From Lachnoclostridium sp. UBA7215 (GTDB taxonomy: Bacteria; Bacillota; Clostridia; Lachnospirales; Lachnospiraceae), in the NCBI GenBank assembly GCA_002490465.1, contig DKUB01000058.1, positions 41,614 through 105,613 on the forward strand: 64,000 nt of DNA, read 5' to 3'. The notes beneath the pieces were generated by a model. It had not been told where the DNA came from. It was given only the letters and a program-made list of their open reading frames with translations, and did no database searches. The first letter of the stretch is position 1; each line of letters opens with the position of its first letter. This document shows positions 43,031-53,189 of this stretch, piece after piece. A program made the translations under genes and the position numbers.

Positions 43031-45676
43031 ATGGAACAATTGACACCCATGATGCAAAAATACATGGAGACAAAGGAACAATATAAAGACTGTATTCTCT
43101 TTTATCGGCTGGGTGATTTTTACGAGATGTTTTTTGAGGACGCCCTTTGTGTAACAAAAGAACTTGAAATCACCCTGACCGGAAAAAGCTGTGGATTAAA
43201 AGAGCGGGCACCCATGTGTGGTGTCCCGTTTCATTCTGCGGAAGTGTATATTAACCGTTTGGTGGAAAAGGGATATAAGGTTGCGATCTGCGAGCAGGTG
43301 GAAGACCCAAAAGAGGCCAAAGGATTAGTAAAACGGGAGGTAATCCGGATTGTCACACCGGGGACAAACTGTTCTATAGATTCCCTTGAGGATGGAAAAA
43401 ACAATTATTTAATGGGGATCGTTGCGACAACATACAATTTTGGAATTTCCGTTGTCGATGTCACAACCGGTGAATATCTTCTGACGGAAGTAGATTCCAC
43501 TGGTAAACTTTTAGATGAAATTAATAAATTCATGCCCTCGGAAATTATCTGTAATGATTCCTTTTACATAAGCGGTATAGATTTAGCTGATTTATGTGAC
43601 CGATTACATATTGCCATATCGGCATTGGAACCCCGGTATTTTGAACAGGAAATCTGCGTACAGGCTCTTTGCCGACATTTTTCTGTCTCCGGAATTGCGG
43701 GGCTTGGCTTAGAGGATTACTCCATCGGGGTAATTGCAGCCGGATGCATTATGCAGTATCTAAACGAAACACAGAAATGTTCCCTGGCACATATATCCAA
43801 CATCAAACCCTATCAGACCGGAAAATTTATGTTATTAGACCGGAGTACAAGACGCAATCTGGAATTAGTAGAAACTCTCCGCGAAAAGCAAAAAAAAGGC
43901 TCTCTTTTATGGGTATTAGATAAAACAAAGACAGCGATGGGGGCAAGAAAGCTGCGAAGCTGCATAGAACAGCCACTCATTGATGCCGAAAAAATCAATG
44001 AGCGGTATGACGCAATTGAAGAGCTGAATGAAAATGTTATTACACGGGAGGAACTGAGGGAATATCTGAATCCGGTTTATGATTTAGAGCGCCTGTTAAG
44101 TAAAATCAGCTACAAAACTGTAAATCCACGGGATATGATTGCTCTTGAATCCTCCCTTTCCATGCTTCCCCATATTCGATTTTTGTGCGGGAATTTCAAC
44201 TCTGAATTATTCCGCAGAATATACTGCGATTTGGACCCATTAGAAGATATTCATGAAGAGATTCACCGTGCCATTTTAGAGGAGCCCCCCATATCGGTGA
44301 GAGAGGGCGGAATTTTTAAAGAGGGCTATCATGAAGAGATTGACCGCCTGCGGGCAGCAAAGACAGAGGGAAAGGACTGGCTGGCCGCTTTAGAAGCAAG
44401 AGAAAGAGAAAATACCGGGATAAAAAATCTCCGGGTAAAATACAATAAAGTTTTTGGATATTATCTGGAAGTCACAAAATCTTTTACCCATATGGTGCCG
44501 GAGACGTGGATACGCAAACAGACGCTGACGAATGCAGAGCGATATACAACTCCGGAACTCAAGGAAATGGAGGATGTGATTCTCGGAGCAGAAGACCGCT
44601 TATATAATTTAGAATATGCCGTTTTCTGTGAATTGCGTGAAAAGGTTTTTGCCCAAATGGAGCGGATACAAAAAACGGCTTCCACATTGGCTTTATTAGA
44701 TATGATCGCTTCCTTTGCCTATGTGGCAGAACATAATCACTATGTACGCCCTGTTTTAAACAAAAAAGGAATAATTAAAATCCATGAGGGACGTCATCCG
44801 GTCATTGAACAGATGATTCACCAGGACATGTTTATCAGCAACGATACTTTTTTGGATGGCGATACCCATCGTGTCGTTATTATAACAGGGCCCAACATGG
44901 CGGGCAAATCTACATACATGCGGCAGACGGCACTCATTGTCCTGATGGCACAGATTGGCTCCTTTGTTCCGGCCGCAGCAGCAGAACTGTGCCTGGCAGA
45001 CCGTATTTTTACAAGGGTGGGGGCTTCCGACGATCTGGCCAGCGGCCAGAGTACATTCATGGTAGAGATGACAGAAGTAGCCAATATTCTTCATAACGCC
45101 ACTCCGGACAGCTTAATTATTCTGGATGAAATCGGGCGCGGTACAAGTACATTTGACGGATTGAGCATTGCCTGGGCCGTTGTGGAACATATTGTGGATA
45201 AAAAGAAACTGGGGGCTAAAACCCTGTTTGCTACACATTACCATGAACTGACCGAACTGGAAGGAAAACTCGACGGTGTGCAGAACTACTGTATTGCGGT
45301 TAAGGAAGATGGTGAGGATATTGTATTTTTAAGGAAAATCATTAAAGGCGGAGCGGACCGAAGCTATGGCATACAGGTAGCAAGACTTGCCGGTGTGCCG
45401 GAAGAAGTCTTAGTCCGTGCAAAAGAACTGTCGGACAAACTGGAGGATGGGAAAGCGACAGAACAGACTGATTTCACGGCCGATACAGATAAAAATAGCG
45501 CAAATAACACTTCTACAGCACCTATGACACAGCTCTCTATTTTTGATACGATGGAAAATACGATGACGGACAATATTTTACTGGAACTTCGCGATATTAA
45601 TCTCGCAGAAGTCACGCCAATGGACGCCATTAACCTCGTATATAAGTGGCAGAACCAATTACAGGGACGCTGGTAG
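43031..45676 (+). CDS. mutS: DNA mismatch repair protein MutS
   Basis: An 881-residue mismatch-recognition ATPase. The N-terminal mismatch-binding domain has the Phe-x-Glu motif in the family form LFYRLGDFYEMFFEDA, the ATPase has Walker A TGPNMAGKSTYMRQ near residue 625 and IILDEIGRGTSTFDG, and the C-terminal tail (about 800-881) is the usual clamp region. The ATG at 43031 matches the family N-terminus MEQLTPMMQKY; six upstream codons are open but lack conservation. Confidence 0.96.
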   Translation: MEQLTPMMQKYMETKEQYKDCILFYRLGDFYEMFFEDALCVTKELEITLTGKSCGLKERAPMCGVPFHSAEVYINRLVEKGYKVAICEQVEDPKEAKGLVKREVIRIVTPGTNCSIDSLEDGKNNYLMGIVATTYNFGISVVDVTTGEYLLTEVDSTGKLLDEINKFMPSEIICNDSFYISGIDLADLCDRLHIAISALEPRYFEQEICVQALCRHFSVSGIAGLGLEDYSIGVIAAGCIMQYLNETQKCSLAHISNIKPYQTGKFMLLDRSTRRNLELVETLREKQKKGSLLWVLDKTKTAMGARKLRSCIEQPLIDAEKINERYDAIEELNENVITREELREYLNPVYDLERLLSKISYKTVNPRDMIALESSLSMLPHIRFLCGNFNSELFRRIYCDLDPLEDIHEEIHRAILEEPPISVREGGIFKEGYHEEIDRLRAAKTEGKDWLAALEARERENTGIKNLRVKYNKVFGYYLEVTKSFTHMVPETWIRKQTLTNAERYTTPELKEMEDVILGAEDRLYNLEYAVFCELREKVFAQMERIQKTASTLALLDMIASFAYVAEHNHYVRPVLNKKGIIKIHEGRHPVIEQMIHQDMFISNDTFLDGDTHRVVIITGPNMAGKSTYMRQTALIVLMAQIGSFVPAAAAELCLADRIFTRVGASDDLASGQSTFMVEMTEVANILHNATPDSLIILDEIGRGTSTFDGLSIAWAVVEHIVDKKKLGAKTLFATHYHELTELEGKLDGVQNYCIAVKEDGEDIVFLRKIIKGGADRSYGIQVARLAGVPEEVLVRAKELSDKLEDGKATEQTDFTADTDKNSANNTSTAPMTQLSIFDTMENTMTDNILLELRDINLAEVTPMDAINLVYKWQNQLQGRW

Positions 45677-45688
45677 TCAGGGAGAACA

Positions 45689-45811
45689 GTGTGAAAAATA
45701 ATGCTGATGCATTTATTTTTCACACCGCTATTTGTTTCTGAATGAAAACAAATAGTTTTGATGGCAGATGAGAAACTGCATTCGCAAACTGTATTACAGT
45801 TTTTTCTCATC
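45689..45811 (+). other. Three consecutive stem-loops between mutS and mutL
   Basis: Hairpin 1 (45689-45725) pairs GTGTGAAAAATAATGC with its complement with one bulged T. Hairpin 2 (45728-45755) has a 10-bp stem CTATTTGTTT with an eight-base loop. Hairpin 3 (45768-45811) pairs GATGAGAAACTG with a copy that has extra T residues. They fill most of the 170-base gap and may modulate read-through into mutL. Confidence 0.65.
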
Positions 45812-45849
45812 GCCTTTTCGCAACAAGTTGCTCAGAAATGAGGATTGAT

Positions 45850-47682
45850 ATGATACAGGTATTAGATCAGGATACAATAAACCAAATTGCAGCAGGTGAA
45901 GTAATTGAAAGGCCCTCTGCCGTTGTCAAAGAGCTGGTGGAAAATTCGATTGATGCAGGGGCATCCTCTGTCACGATTGAAATAAAAGAGGGTGGACTTT
46001 CCTTTATCCGCATTACAGATAATGGGACAGGCATACCCAAAGAAGAAATTTCCACTGCTTTCTTGCGCCATGCAACAAGTAAAATCCAGTCAAAGGAAGA
46101 CTTACTTACTGTACAGAGTCTTGGTTTCCGCGGAGAAGCCCTTTCCAGCATTGCGGCAGTAGCACAAGTCGAGCTGATAACCAGGCATGCTGCCGATATA
46201 ACCGGGGTAAGATATGAAATTGCCGGGGGCAAAGAAGGGGAATGTCAGGAAATCGGCTGTCCGGAGGGGACTACGTTTGTTGTCAGAAACTTGTTTTACA
46301 ACACTCCGGCAAGAAGAAAATTTTTAAAATCCAAAACGACAGAGGGAAGTTATGTACAAGATCTTGTCCTTCGCTATTCATTAGCCCATGCTGACATCCG
46401 CTTTCATTTTATTTCAGACGGAAAAAGCCGTTTGCAGACTTCAGGGGACGGCAAACTGAAAACAAATATTTTTTATAATTATGGACCGGATATTACCAGG
46501 TGTATGGTCCCCGTTGAGGCATCCGGACAGGGCATGACATTGTCCGGATTTATTGGGAAACCGGAATTATCCAGGGGGAACCGTGCATTTATGAATTATT
46601 TTGTCAATGGACGGTATATTAAAAGCAATGTGATTTCAAGTGCTATTGAACACGCTTATAAAAAATATATGATGAACCACAGATATCCTTTTACGGCTCT
46701 TATGCTGTCTATTGACAGCAGCTATCTGGATGTCAATGTCCACCCGACAAAAATGGAAGTTCGTTTTACGAATCAGGAAGAGGTGTATAATCTTTTTTCA
46801 CAGGCAATTACAGATGCCCTGCAGCAAATTTCCCTGATTCCGGAAGTTTCACTGGAAAAAGAGAAAACCAGGGAGAAAAAAGCCGATTTACCCGTTTTGC
46901 CAAAAAAGAGACCAGAACCATTTGAAAAAGTACGGACAGAAGAAGAGTTAGAAAGAGAGGAGCATACAAAGCCGTCATCTTTATATAAGGAACCGGAAAT
47001 ACCAGTACCAAAACTTCGCGAAAGCCCTTCCTTTTCTTATGAACAGAAAAGTCTTACTTCCATGGATTTTAAGTCAGATGATTTAGAAGAGGAGAAAGCA
47101 GAACTGCCACAGTTCCGGATTGTTGGACAAATTTTTGCAACATATTGGCTGATAGAACATGACTCACAGCTTCTCATTATTGACCAGCATGCCGCGCACG
47201 AGAAAGTGCTGTATGAAAATTTAATGAAACATTTGTCCGAAAAAGAAGGACTGACCCAAAATCTGGCGGCACCAATTGTTATTTCTCTGACGGAGCGTGA
47301 AGTTGATATATTGCAGGAAAATAAAAATGTTTTTGATCGTCTGGGATTTCACATAGAACATTTCGGAGAAAGGGATTACTTAATAACAGGAGTACCGGCA
47401 GATTTTTTGAATGTGGCTTCTAAAGAATTATTCATTGATATTCTTGACAGCTTATCAGAGAGCGGAAAACACGGGCAGTCGGAGGAAATTTTAGAGCGCT
47501 GTGCCTCAATATCATGTAAGGCGGCAGTAAAAGGCAACCACCTTATGTCTTTTGAGGAGGCTGACCAGTTAATCGGCCAGATGCTTTTGATGGAGCAGCC
47601 CTATCATTGTCCCCACGGCCGTCCGACAACGATTGCGATTAGTAAACAGGAGTTTGAAAAGAAATTTAAGCGTATTGTGTAA
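45850..47682 (+). CDS. mutL: DNA mismatch repair protein MutL
   Basis: A 610-residue GHKL ATPase and latent endonuclease. The N-terminus has NQIAAGEVIERP, VKELVENSIDAG, DNGTGI and GFRGEALSSI. The C-terminal endonuclease motif DQHAAHEKVLYE is intact, as in species without MutH. A Glu/Lys/Pro-rich linker spans about 345-420. The ATG at 45850 has GAGG six bases upstream; the ATG at 45838 lies just before that site and is less likely. Confidence 0.96.
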   Translation: MIQVLDQDTINQIAAGEVIERPSAVVKELVENSIDAGASSVTIEIKEGGLSFIRITDNGTGIPKEEISTAFLRHATSKIQSKEDLLTVQSLGFRGEALSSIAAVAQVELITRHAADITGVRYEIAGGKEGECQEIGCPEGTTFVVRNLFYNTPARRKFLKSKTTEGSYVQDLVLRYSLAHADIRFHFISDGKSRLQTSGDGKLKTNIFYNYGPDITRCMVPVEASGQGMTLSGFIGKPELSRGNRAFMNYFVNGRYIKSNVISSAIEHAYKKYMMNHRYPFTALMLSIDSSYLDVNVHPTKMEVRFTNQEEVYNLFSQAITDALQQISLIPEVSLEKEKTREKKADLPVLPKKRPEPFEKVRTEEELEREEHTKPSSLYKEPEIPVPKLRESPSFSYEQKSLTSMDFKSDDLEEEKAELPQFRIVGQIFATYWLIEHDSQLLIIDQHAAHEKVLYENLMKHLSEKEGLTQNLAAPIVISLTEREVDILQENKNVFDRLGFHIEHFGERDYLITGVPADFLNVASKELFIDILDSLSESGKHGQSEEILERCASISCKAAVKGNHLMSFEEADQLIGQMLLMEQPYHCPHGRPTTIAISKQEFEKKFKRIV

Positions 47683-47706
47683 CATTTGGAAGGGAGTGAA
47701 TTTGTC

Positions 47707-48672
47707 GTGGAAAAGGGACCGCTTATTGTGCTTACAGGCCCTACTGCAGTAGGGAAGACAGAAGCTGCTATTTCCCTGGCAAAACGTTGTAATGGTGAAA
47801 TCATCTCGGCAGACTCCATGCAGGTGTATCGGAACATGGATATTGGCACAGCAAAAATATCACCGGAAGAGACACAGGGGATACCTCATTATATGATTGA
47901 TGAATTAGAACCAGATGAGGAATTTAATGTTTTTCTGTTCCAGAAAAAAGCGAAGGTATATATCGAAGATATTTATGCAAGAGGTAAACTGCCGATTCTT
48001 GTCGGAGGTACAGGTTTTTATATCCAGGCTGTTCTGTATGATATTGCTTTTACAGAAGAGAAAAAGGCACTGCAGTCTCCCCGGGATAGTTCTATCCGTG
48101 AAAAACTACGGGAGCAGGCCCGTACCTGCGGAAGTGCGGCACTGTATCAGAAATTATTAGATGTGGACCCGGATTATGCAAAAACTGTGCATGAAAATAA
48201 TGTAAAACGCATTATCCGCGCGCTGGAATACCACGCATTGACAGGGAAAACATTTTCTTCCCACAATGAAGAACAGAAGAAAAAAACTTCCCCTTATTGT
48301 TATGTCTATTTTGTCCTGAATATGAACAGAGAGGCATTGTACCAAAAAATTGACAGACGGGTAGATGCTATGATACAGGAGGGGCTGATAGATGAAGTGC
48401 AGCATCTGCTTGATTTGGGATATAAACGTTCCCTTGTTTCCATGCAGGGACTTGGTTATAAAGAGATTGCTGCTGCGCTGTGCGGCGAGTGCAGTATGGA
48501 GGAAGCGATTGCCGTTTTAAAACGTGACACAAGACATTTCGCCAAACGTCAGCTCACCTGGTTTCGACGGGAAAAAGAAATCTGCATGATAGAAAAAGAC
48601 CATTTTCCCTCCAATGAAAAACTTGTGGATGAATTGTTAATGATTGCCTGTGAAAAAGGAGTGTTAAGATGA
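47707..48672 (+). CDS. miaA: tRNA dimethylallyltransferase MiaA
   Basis: A 321-residue enzyme that adds a dimethylallyl group to A37 of tRNAs reading U-starting codons. The P-loop TGPTAVGKTE and the next motif ISADSMQVYRNMDIGTAK are intact, as is the later tRNA-binding DTRHFAKRQLTWFRR. The start is uncertain: I use the GTG ten bases after GGGAG; an open TTG at 47686 lies upstream of that site. It overlaps the next gene by four bases. Confidence 0.95.
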   Translation: MEKGPLIVLTGPTAVGKTEAAISLAKRCNGEIISADSMQVYRNMDIGTAKISPEETQGIPHYMIDELEPDEEFNVFLFQKKAKVYIEDIYARGKLPILVGGTGFYIQAVLYDIAFTEEKKALQSPRDSSIREKLREQARTCGSAALYQKLLDVDPDYAKTVHENNVKRIIRALEYHALTGKTFSSHNEEQKKKTSPYCYVYFVLNMNREALYQKIDRRVDAMIQEGLIDEVQHLLDLGYKRSLVSMQGLGYKEIAAALCGECSMEEAIAVLKRDTRHFAKRQLTWFRREKEICMIEKDHFPSNEKLVDELLMIACEKGVLR

Positions 48673-49961
48673 CAGAGAAAGAGATAATGTATCAGCGGTT
48701 TGGAATAAAAGAAGATGTTCTTAATTTGGGAAAACATATTTTAAATAAAATTGAAGACCGTTTTTTACAAATAGATGAAACAGCAGAAATAAACCAGCTT
48801 AAAGTAATTCATGCGATGCAGAAAAACCGGGTTGCTGAAAATCACTTGTACGGAACAACAGGATATGGATATAATGACTCCGGGAGGGATACGTTAGAAA
48901 AGGTATATGCCGATATATTCCATGCAGAGGATGCACTTGTGCGTGCCCAGATAACCTGCGGTACTCATGCCCTGACAATTGCACTTTCTTCCCTGCTCCG
49001 GCCGGGAGATGAACTTCTGTCGCCAGTTGGAAAACCCTACGATACCTTAGAGGGTATTATAGGAATAGAGGGTACAAACACAAAGGGGTCTCTCCGTGAA
49101 TTCGGCATCCGCTACCGTCAGGTTGATTTGCTCCCTGATAGCTCCTTCGACTACGAGGGAATACGGGCAGCCCTGAACGAAAAAACAAAGCTTGTTACGA
49201 TACAGCGCTCTAAGGGATATTCCCTTAGGAAAACTCTCTCCGTGGAACAAATCGGGGAATTAATCCGCTTTATTAAGGGTATTAAGCCGGATGTTATATG
49301 TATGGTGGATAACTGCTATGGAGAATTTGTCAAAACAGAAGAGCCAACAGATGTAGGAGCAGATCTATGTGTAGGCTCTCTCATTAAAAATCCAGGAGGC
49401 GGCCTCGCCCCTCTGGGTGGTTATATCGTTGGAAAAAAAGAATGGGTGGAATACGCCGCATCACGGCTTACAGCACCCGGACTTGCCAAGGAGGTAGGAG
49501 CCTCTCTGGAAGTCAACCGCTCTTTTTATCAGGGCTTATTTTTAGCGCCTACCGTAGTGGCCAGTGCATTGAAATCTGCTATTTTTGCTGCTAATTTGTA
49601 TGAGCAACTTGGCTTTTCAGCAAGTCCGGACGCCAATGAGGAACGTTTTGATATCATTCAGGCAATTGCATTTGGCGCACCAGAGCGTGTCATAGCGTTC
49701 TGTCAGGGGATACAGCAGGCAGCTCCGGTTGACTCCTATGTGCTTCCGGAGCCCTATGCCATGCCGGGATATCACAGTGATGTTATTATGGCGGCCGGGG
49801 CCTTTGTTCAGGGATCTTCCATTGAACTCAGTGCCGATGCTCCTATTGAACCCCCTTACAGTGTATTTTTCCAGGGGGGAATTACCTGGCCTCATGGAAA
49901 ACTGGGAATTTTAAAAACGCTTCAAAACATGGTAGATGGCGGTTTTGTCACATTACCATAG
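48669..49961 (+). CDS. Methionine gamma-lyase family protein (YnbB-like)
   Basis: A 430-residue PLP enzyme of the Met_gamma_lyase/aluminium-resistance family. The PLP lysine is in GSLIKNPGGGLAPLGGY near residue 240; NHLYGTTGYGYNDSGRDTLE and ITCGTHALTIAL are family motifs. The reaction in this branch is not established. It follows miaA as in other Firmicutes, with an ATGA overlap. Confidence 0.93.
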   Translation: MTEKEIMYQRFGIKEDVLNLGKHILNKIEDRFLQIDETAEINQLKVIHAMQKNRVAENHLYGTTGYGYNDSGRDTLEKVYADIFHAEDALVRAQITCGTHALTIALSSLLRPGDELLSPVGKPYDTLEGIIGIEGTNTKGSLREFGIRYRQVDLLPDSSFDYEGIRAALNEKTKLVTIQRSKGYSLRKTLSVEQIGELIRFIKGIKPDVICMVDNCYGEFVKTEEPTDVGADLCVGSLIKNPGGGLAPLGGYIVGKKEWVEYAASRLTAPGLAKEVGASLEVNRSFYQGLFLAPTVVASALKSAIFAANLYEQLGFSASPDANEERFDIIQAIAFGAPERVIAFCQGIQQAAPVDSYVLPEPYAMPGYHSDVIMAAGAFVQGSSIELSADAPIEPPYSVFFQGGITWPHGKLGILKTLQNMVDGGFVTLP

Positions 49962-50065
49962 ATTTCGTCGTATTCTACTTGAAATTTCATAAAAAAATCA
50001 TAGGCGAAAGGTATACTTTTTTTGAAAAATATGGTAAAATAACTATGTTTGATTAATTTTCGGGT

Positions 50066-50082
50066 TGCTCTCGAAGGGAGCA
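50066..50082 (+). promoter_or_regulatory. Ribosome binding site of radC inside a hairpin
   Basis: TGCTCTC and GGGAGCA pair with a GAA loop, hiding the GGGAG site five bases before the radC ATG. Low translation unless the stem melts is a possible consequence. Confidence 0.5.
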
Positions 50083-50086
50083 CTCT

Positions 50087-50785
50087 ATGGAAAAAAATAA
50101 AAATACAATGAAAGAGCTGCCAATTTCGGAAAAGCCTTATGAAAAGTGTGAAAAGTCCGGGGCAGGGGCACTGTCCGATGCAGAATTGTTGGCAGTCATT
50201 TTAAAGACAGGGACAAAAAACAAAACAAGCCGGGAACTGGCAATTGAGATTTTGTCCCTCCACCCGGTGTATAAGGGGCTGCTCGGCCTCTACCATTTAA
50301 CAAGCCGGGAATTACTTGCGGTATCAGGGATTGGGAAAGTAAAGGCCATTCAATTGCAATGCGTGGCAGAGCTTTCAAAACGTCTGGCAAAGGAAACAAA
50401 ACAGGTATGTACAACATTTTGCAGTCCTGGGGATGCTTCCCGCTTTTTTATGGAAGAAATGAGGAATCTGGAGACAGAGCATTTTTATGCAGCCTATCTG
50501 GACGCCAGCGGGCGGCTCTTACACTATCAGGTTGTGTTTGTTGGAACAGTGAAAACTACATTGGCCAATCCAAGAGAGATTTTGCGCCTCGCACTCCGCT
50601 ATGATGCTTCGCATTTTATTGTTTTACACAATCATCCAAGCGGAGACCCGAATCCAAGCCGCGAGGATATCCAGACTACGAAAAGGCTGCAGGAAGCAGC
50701 ATCGCTGGTTGGAATTCCCCTTATGGACCACATAATTATTGGGGATAATCAATATATCAGTCTCAAGGAAAGAGGCTACGTATAA
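50087..50785 (+). CDS. radC: RadC family JAB-domain protein
   Basis: A 232-residue protein with an N-terminal helix-hairpin-helix region (LLAVSGIGKVKAIQLQ near residue 80) and a C-terminal JAB/MPN metalloprotease-like domain with the metal motif HNHPSGDPNPSRED near residue 184. Despite the name, DNA repair activity is not proven. It precedes mreB, as in Bacillus, though the usual maf gene between or beside them is missing here. Confidence 0.94.
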   Translation: MEKNKNTMKELPISEKPYEKCEKSGAGALSDAELLAVILKTGTKNKTSRELAIEILSLHPVYKGLLGLYHLTSRELLAVSGIGKVKAIQLQCVAELSKRLAKETKQVCTTFCSPGDASRFFMEEMRNLETEHFYAAYLDASGRLLHYQVVFVGTVKTTLANPREILRLALRYDASHFIVLHNHPSGDPNPSREDIQTTKRLQEAASLVGIPLMDHIIIGDNQYISLKERGYV

Positions 50786-50795
50786 GAGAGGAAGA

Positions 50796-51794
50796 ATGAA
50801 TATGTCAGGAAAAGCAATTGGAATTGATTTTGGTACAAGCTCTATTAAATTTTATAAAAATGGTGAGGGTGTAATTTTACACGAAAAAAGTGTTATTGCC
50901 ATTTATAATAAATCCCATACTTTTGCAGTGGGAAACGAAGCTTTTGAAATGTATGAGAAAGCACCAGTCAATATTGATGTATCCTACCCGGTAAAAAATG
51001 GCGTTATTGCAGATATCGGGAACATGCAGGCAATGATTGATTATTTCTTTCAGGAACTGGACGGAAAACGCAAACTAAAGGGAGCAGAATATTATATTGC
51101 TGTCCCAACGGATATTACAGAAGTGGAAAAACGCGCCTACTTTGATTTGATATCGAATACAAACTTAAAACCAAAAAGAATCCACGTAGTAGAAAAACCG
51201 ATTGCTGATGCCCTTGGCATGAGTCTGGATATTACAAAATCCACCGGCACTCTTGTTGTAGATATCGGAGCTAATACAACAGAAATCTCTGTCCTCTCCC
51301 TTGGCGGTATTGTGCTGAGCCGTCTTATTCCGGTAGGGGGGAATAAATTTGATGAGGCAATTATAAGCAAAATAAAAAAAGACAAAAATTTTGTTATTGG
51401 AGAAAAAACAGCGGAACTAATTAAAAAAACCATCGGTTCTGCTTATATTACGGATGAGACATTAGATGTGTGCGGACGAAATCTTGTAACCGGACTTCCG
51501 AGTGAAATTACAATTACAAGTGAAGATGCCTATAATGCACTGAGTGAGCTCTTCCAGAACATTGTAGATTCTGTAAAAATCATCCTTGAACGCACGCCTC
51601 CGGAAATTTCATCCGATATCTATAAAGCGGGAGTCTATATTACCGGCGGTTCCAGTCAGATTAAAGACCTTGGGCGTTTTGTATACGAACAGCTCGGTCT
51701 CCGTGTAAATTTATGTGAAGAACCGGAGAGCACTGTTATTATGGGACTTGGCGCTATTATTGAGGATCCGTCACTGGCTAAACTTACTCTGTAG
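50796..51794 (+). CDS. mreB: Rod-shape actin MreB
   Basis: A 332-residue bacterial actin. The phosphate-1 loop is IGIDFGTSSIKFY, the phosphate-2 loop VVDIGANTTEISVLS near 153, and the adenosine motif GVYITGGSSQIKDL near 285. It organises wall synthesis along the cell side. I chose the first ATG after GAGAGG; a second ATG two codons later is also possible. It is the first gene of mreBCD-pbp. Confidence 0.95.
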   Translation: MNMSGKAIGIDFGTSSIKFYKNGEGVILHEKSVIAIYNKSHTFAVGNEAFEMYEKAPVNIDVSYPVKNGVIADIGNMQAMIDYFFQELDGKRKLKGAEYYIAVPTDITEVEKRAYFDLISNTNLKPKRIHVVEKPIADALGMSLDITKSTGTLVVDIGANTTEISVLSLGGIVLSRLIPVGGNKFDEAIISKIKKDKNFVIGEKTAELIKKTIGSAYITDETLDVCGRNLVTGLPSEITITSEDAYNALSELFQNIVDSVKIILERTPPEISSDIYKAGVYITGGSSQIKDLGRFVYEQLGLRVNLCEEPESTVIMGLGAIIEDPSLAKLTL

Positions 51795-51812
51795 CCATAT
51801 AGGGGAGGTAAA

Positions 51813-52688
51813 ATGAAAAAACGAAGAAAGAAAAAATGGATTTACCCCAAAATACTATATATGTGCCTGGCAGTCCTGTGTGTCATTCTCGTACTGATTT
51901 CATTTAAGTTTTCCGATCAGTTATCCTCGGTAAAAACCGTTGTTGGAAATGTAATGACGCCGATGCAGAAAGGTATTAATACCGTGGGGCAGTTTATCTC
52001 AGATAAATTAGATTTAATTTCCTCTAAGCAGGAACTACTGGAGGAAAACCAAAAATTAAAACGCCAGCTTGATGAAATGAGCTATGATAATAAAATTTTA
52101 ATTGGAGAAAACAGCGAACTGGAAAATTACAGAGAACTATTCAAACTAAAAAAGAAGTATCCAGATTATCCGACAGAAGCTGCTGCAGTAATCAGCCGGG
52201 ATGGTAATAACTGGTTCCGGGTATTTACGATTGATAAGGGGACAGAAGACGGCGTAGAAGTGGATATGAATGTCATATCCGGAAATGGTCTTGTCGGCAT
52301 AGTCTCAGAAGCCGGCAAACATTATGCAAAAGTCCGTTCTATCATTGATGATAAAAGTAATGTCAGTGCCATGTTTGAAAAAAGCGGGGAAACCTGTATT
52401 GTCAAAGGAAACATGGAAAGCATAAACAGTGGCTATATTGACGTAGAAATGATTAGCAATACGGCAAAAATTAAAGATGGGGAGGAGATTGTCACCTCTC
52501 ATGTCAGCGATAAATTTTTACAGGGCCTGTCTATTGGTTTTGTAAAAGATATCACAAGTGACGGTTCCACTCTGACCCAGACAGCACATCTGATTCCAGC
52601 TGTCAATTTCGATCAATTAGAGTATGTACTGGTAATTACGCAGAAAAAAGATTCATCGGAAGTAAAGGATATAAAAAAATATGATTAG
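51813..52688 (+). CDS. mreC: Rod-shape protein MreC
   Basis: A 291-residue protein with one N-terminal membrane helix (about 12-32), a coiled coil (about 65-105) and a beta-rich extracellular domain (110-285, with AVISRDGNNWFRVFTIDKG and VISGNGLVGIVSE). It links MreB to the synthesis machinery and scaffolds PBP2. It overlaps mreD by eight bases. Confidence 0.95.
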   Translation: MKKRRKKKWIYPKILYMCLAVLCVILVLISFKFSDQLSSVKTVVGNVMTPMQKGINTVGQFISDKLDLISSKQELLEENQKLKRQLDEMSYDNKILIGENSELENYRELFKLKKKYPDYPTEAAAVISRDGNNWFRVFTIDKGTEDGVEVDMNVISGNGLVGIVSEAGKHYAKVRSIIDDKSNVSAMFEKSGETCIVKGNMESINSGYIDVEMISNTAKIKDGEEIVTSHVSDKFLQGLSIGFVKDITSDGSTLTQTAHLIPAVNFDQLEYVLVITQKKDSSEVKDIKKYD

Positions 52689-53187
52689 AAGAAAATTACT
52701 TTCCATACTGGTTATTCTGTTTGCATTTTTACTTCAAACAACTGTGTTCCGTTCATTGGAGCTTGCAGACGTAGTACCTAACCTGCTCTTGGTAGTAACT
52801 GTTTCTTATGCCTATATCCGGGGGCGTACGTCCGGTATTATTACAGGCTTTTTCTGTGGTTTGATTTTGGATATGATGTATGGAAGTGTAATTGGCCTGT
52901 ACGCCTTTATCTTTATGACAGTAGGATTTATTATTGGGTTTTGCCCCAAAATATATTTTCGTGAGAACCTATTGTTACCTACCGTATTGATTGCTATCAG
53001 CGATTTACTATATGGTGTGTTTTATTATATTACAGAGTTTTTAATGCGGGGACGGCTTCATTTTGGCTTTTTCTTTCTTCACCGCATTCTGCCCGAAATG
53101 GTTTATACCGTAATAATCGGAATTGTATTTTTCCGTATTCTGGCATCTCTTGAGAAATTAGTAATCACACGCAGAAAGGAGGAATAA
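52681..53187 (+). CDS. mreD: Rod-shape protein MreD
   Basis: A 168-residue integral membrane protein with about five hydrophobic segments and a basic C-terminus. The sequence LQTTVFRSLELADVVPNLLL near the N-terminus is typical. It starts inside the end of mreC and is followed after two bases by the PBP gene. Confidence 0.92.
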   Translation: MIRRKLLSILVILFAFLLQTTVFRSLELADVVPNLLLVVTVSYAYIRGRTSGIITGFFCGLILDMMYGSVIGLYAFIFMTVGFIIGFCPKIYFRENLLLPTVLIAISDLLYGVFYYITEFLMRGRLHFGFFFLHRILPEMVYTVIIGIVFFRILASLEKLVITRRKEE

Positions 53188-53189
53188 CT

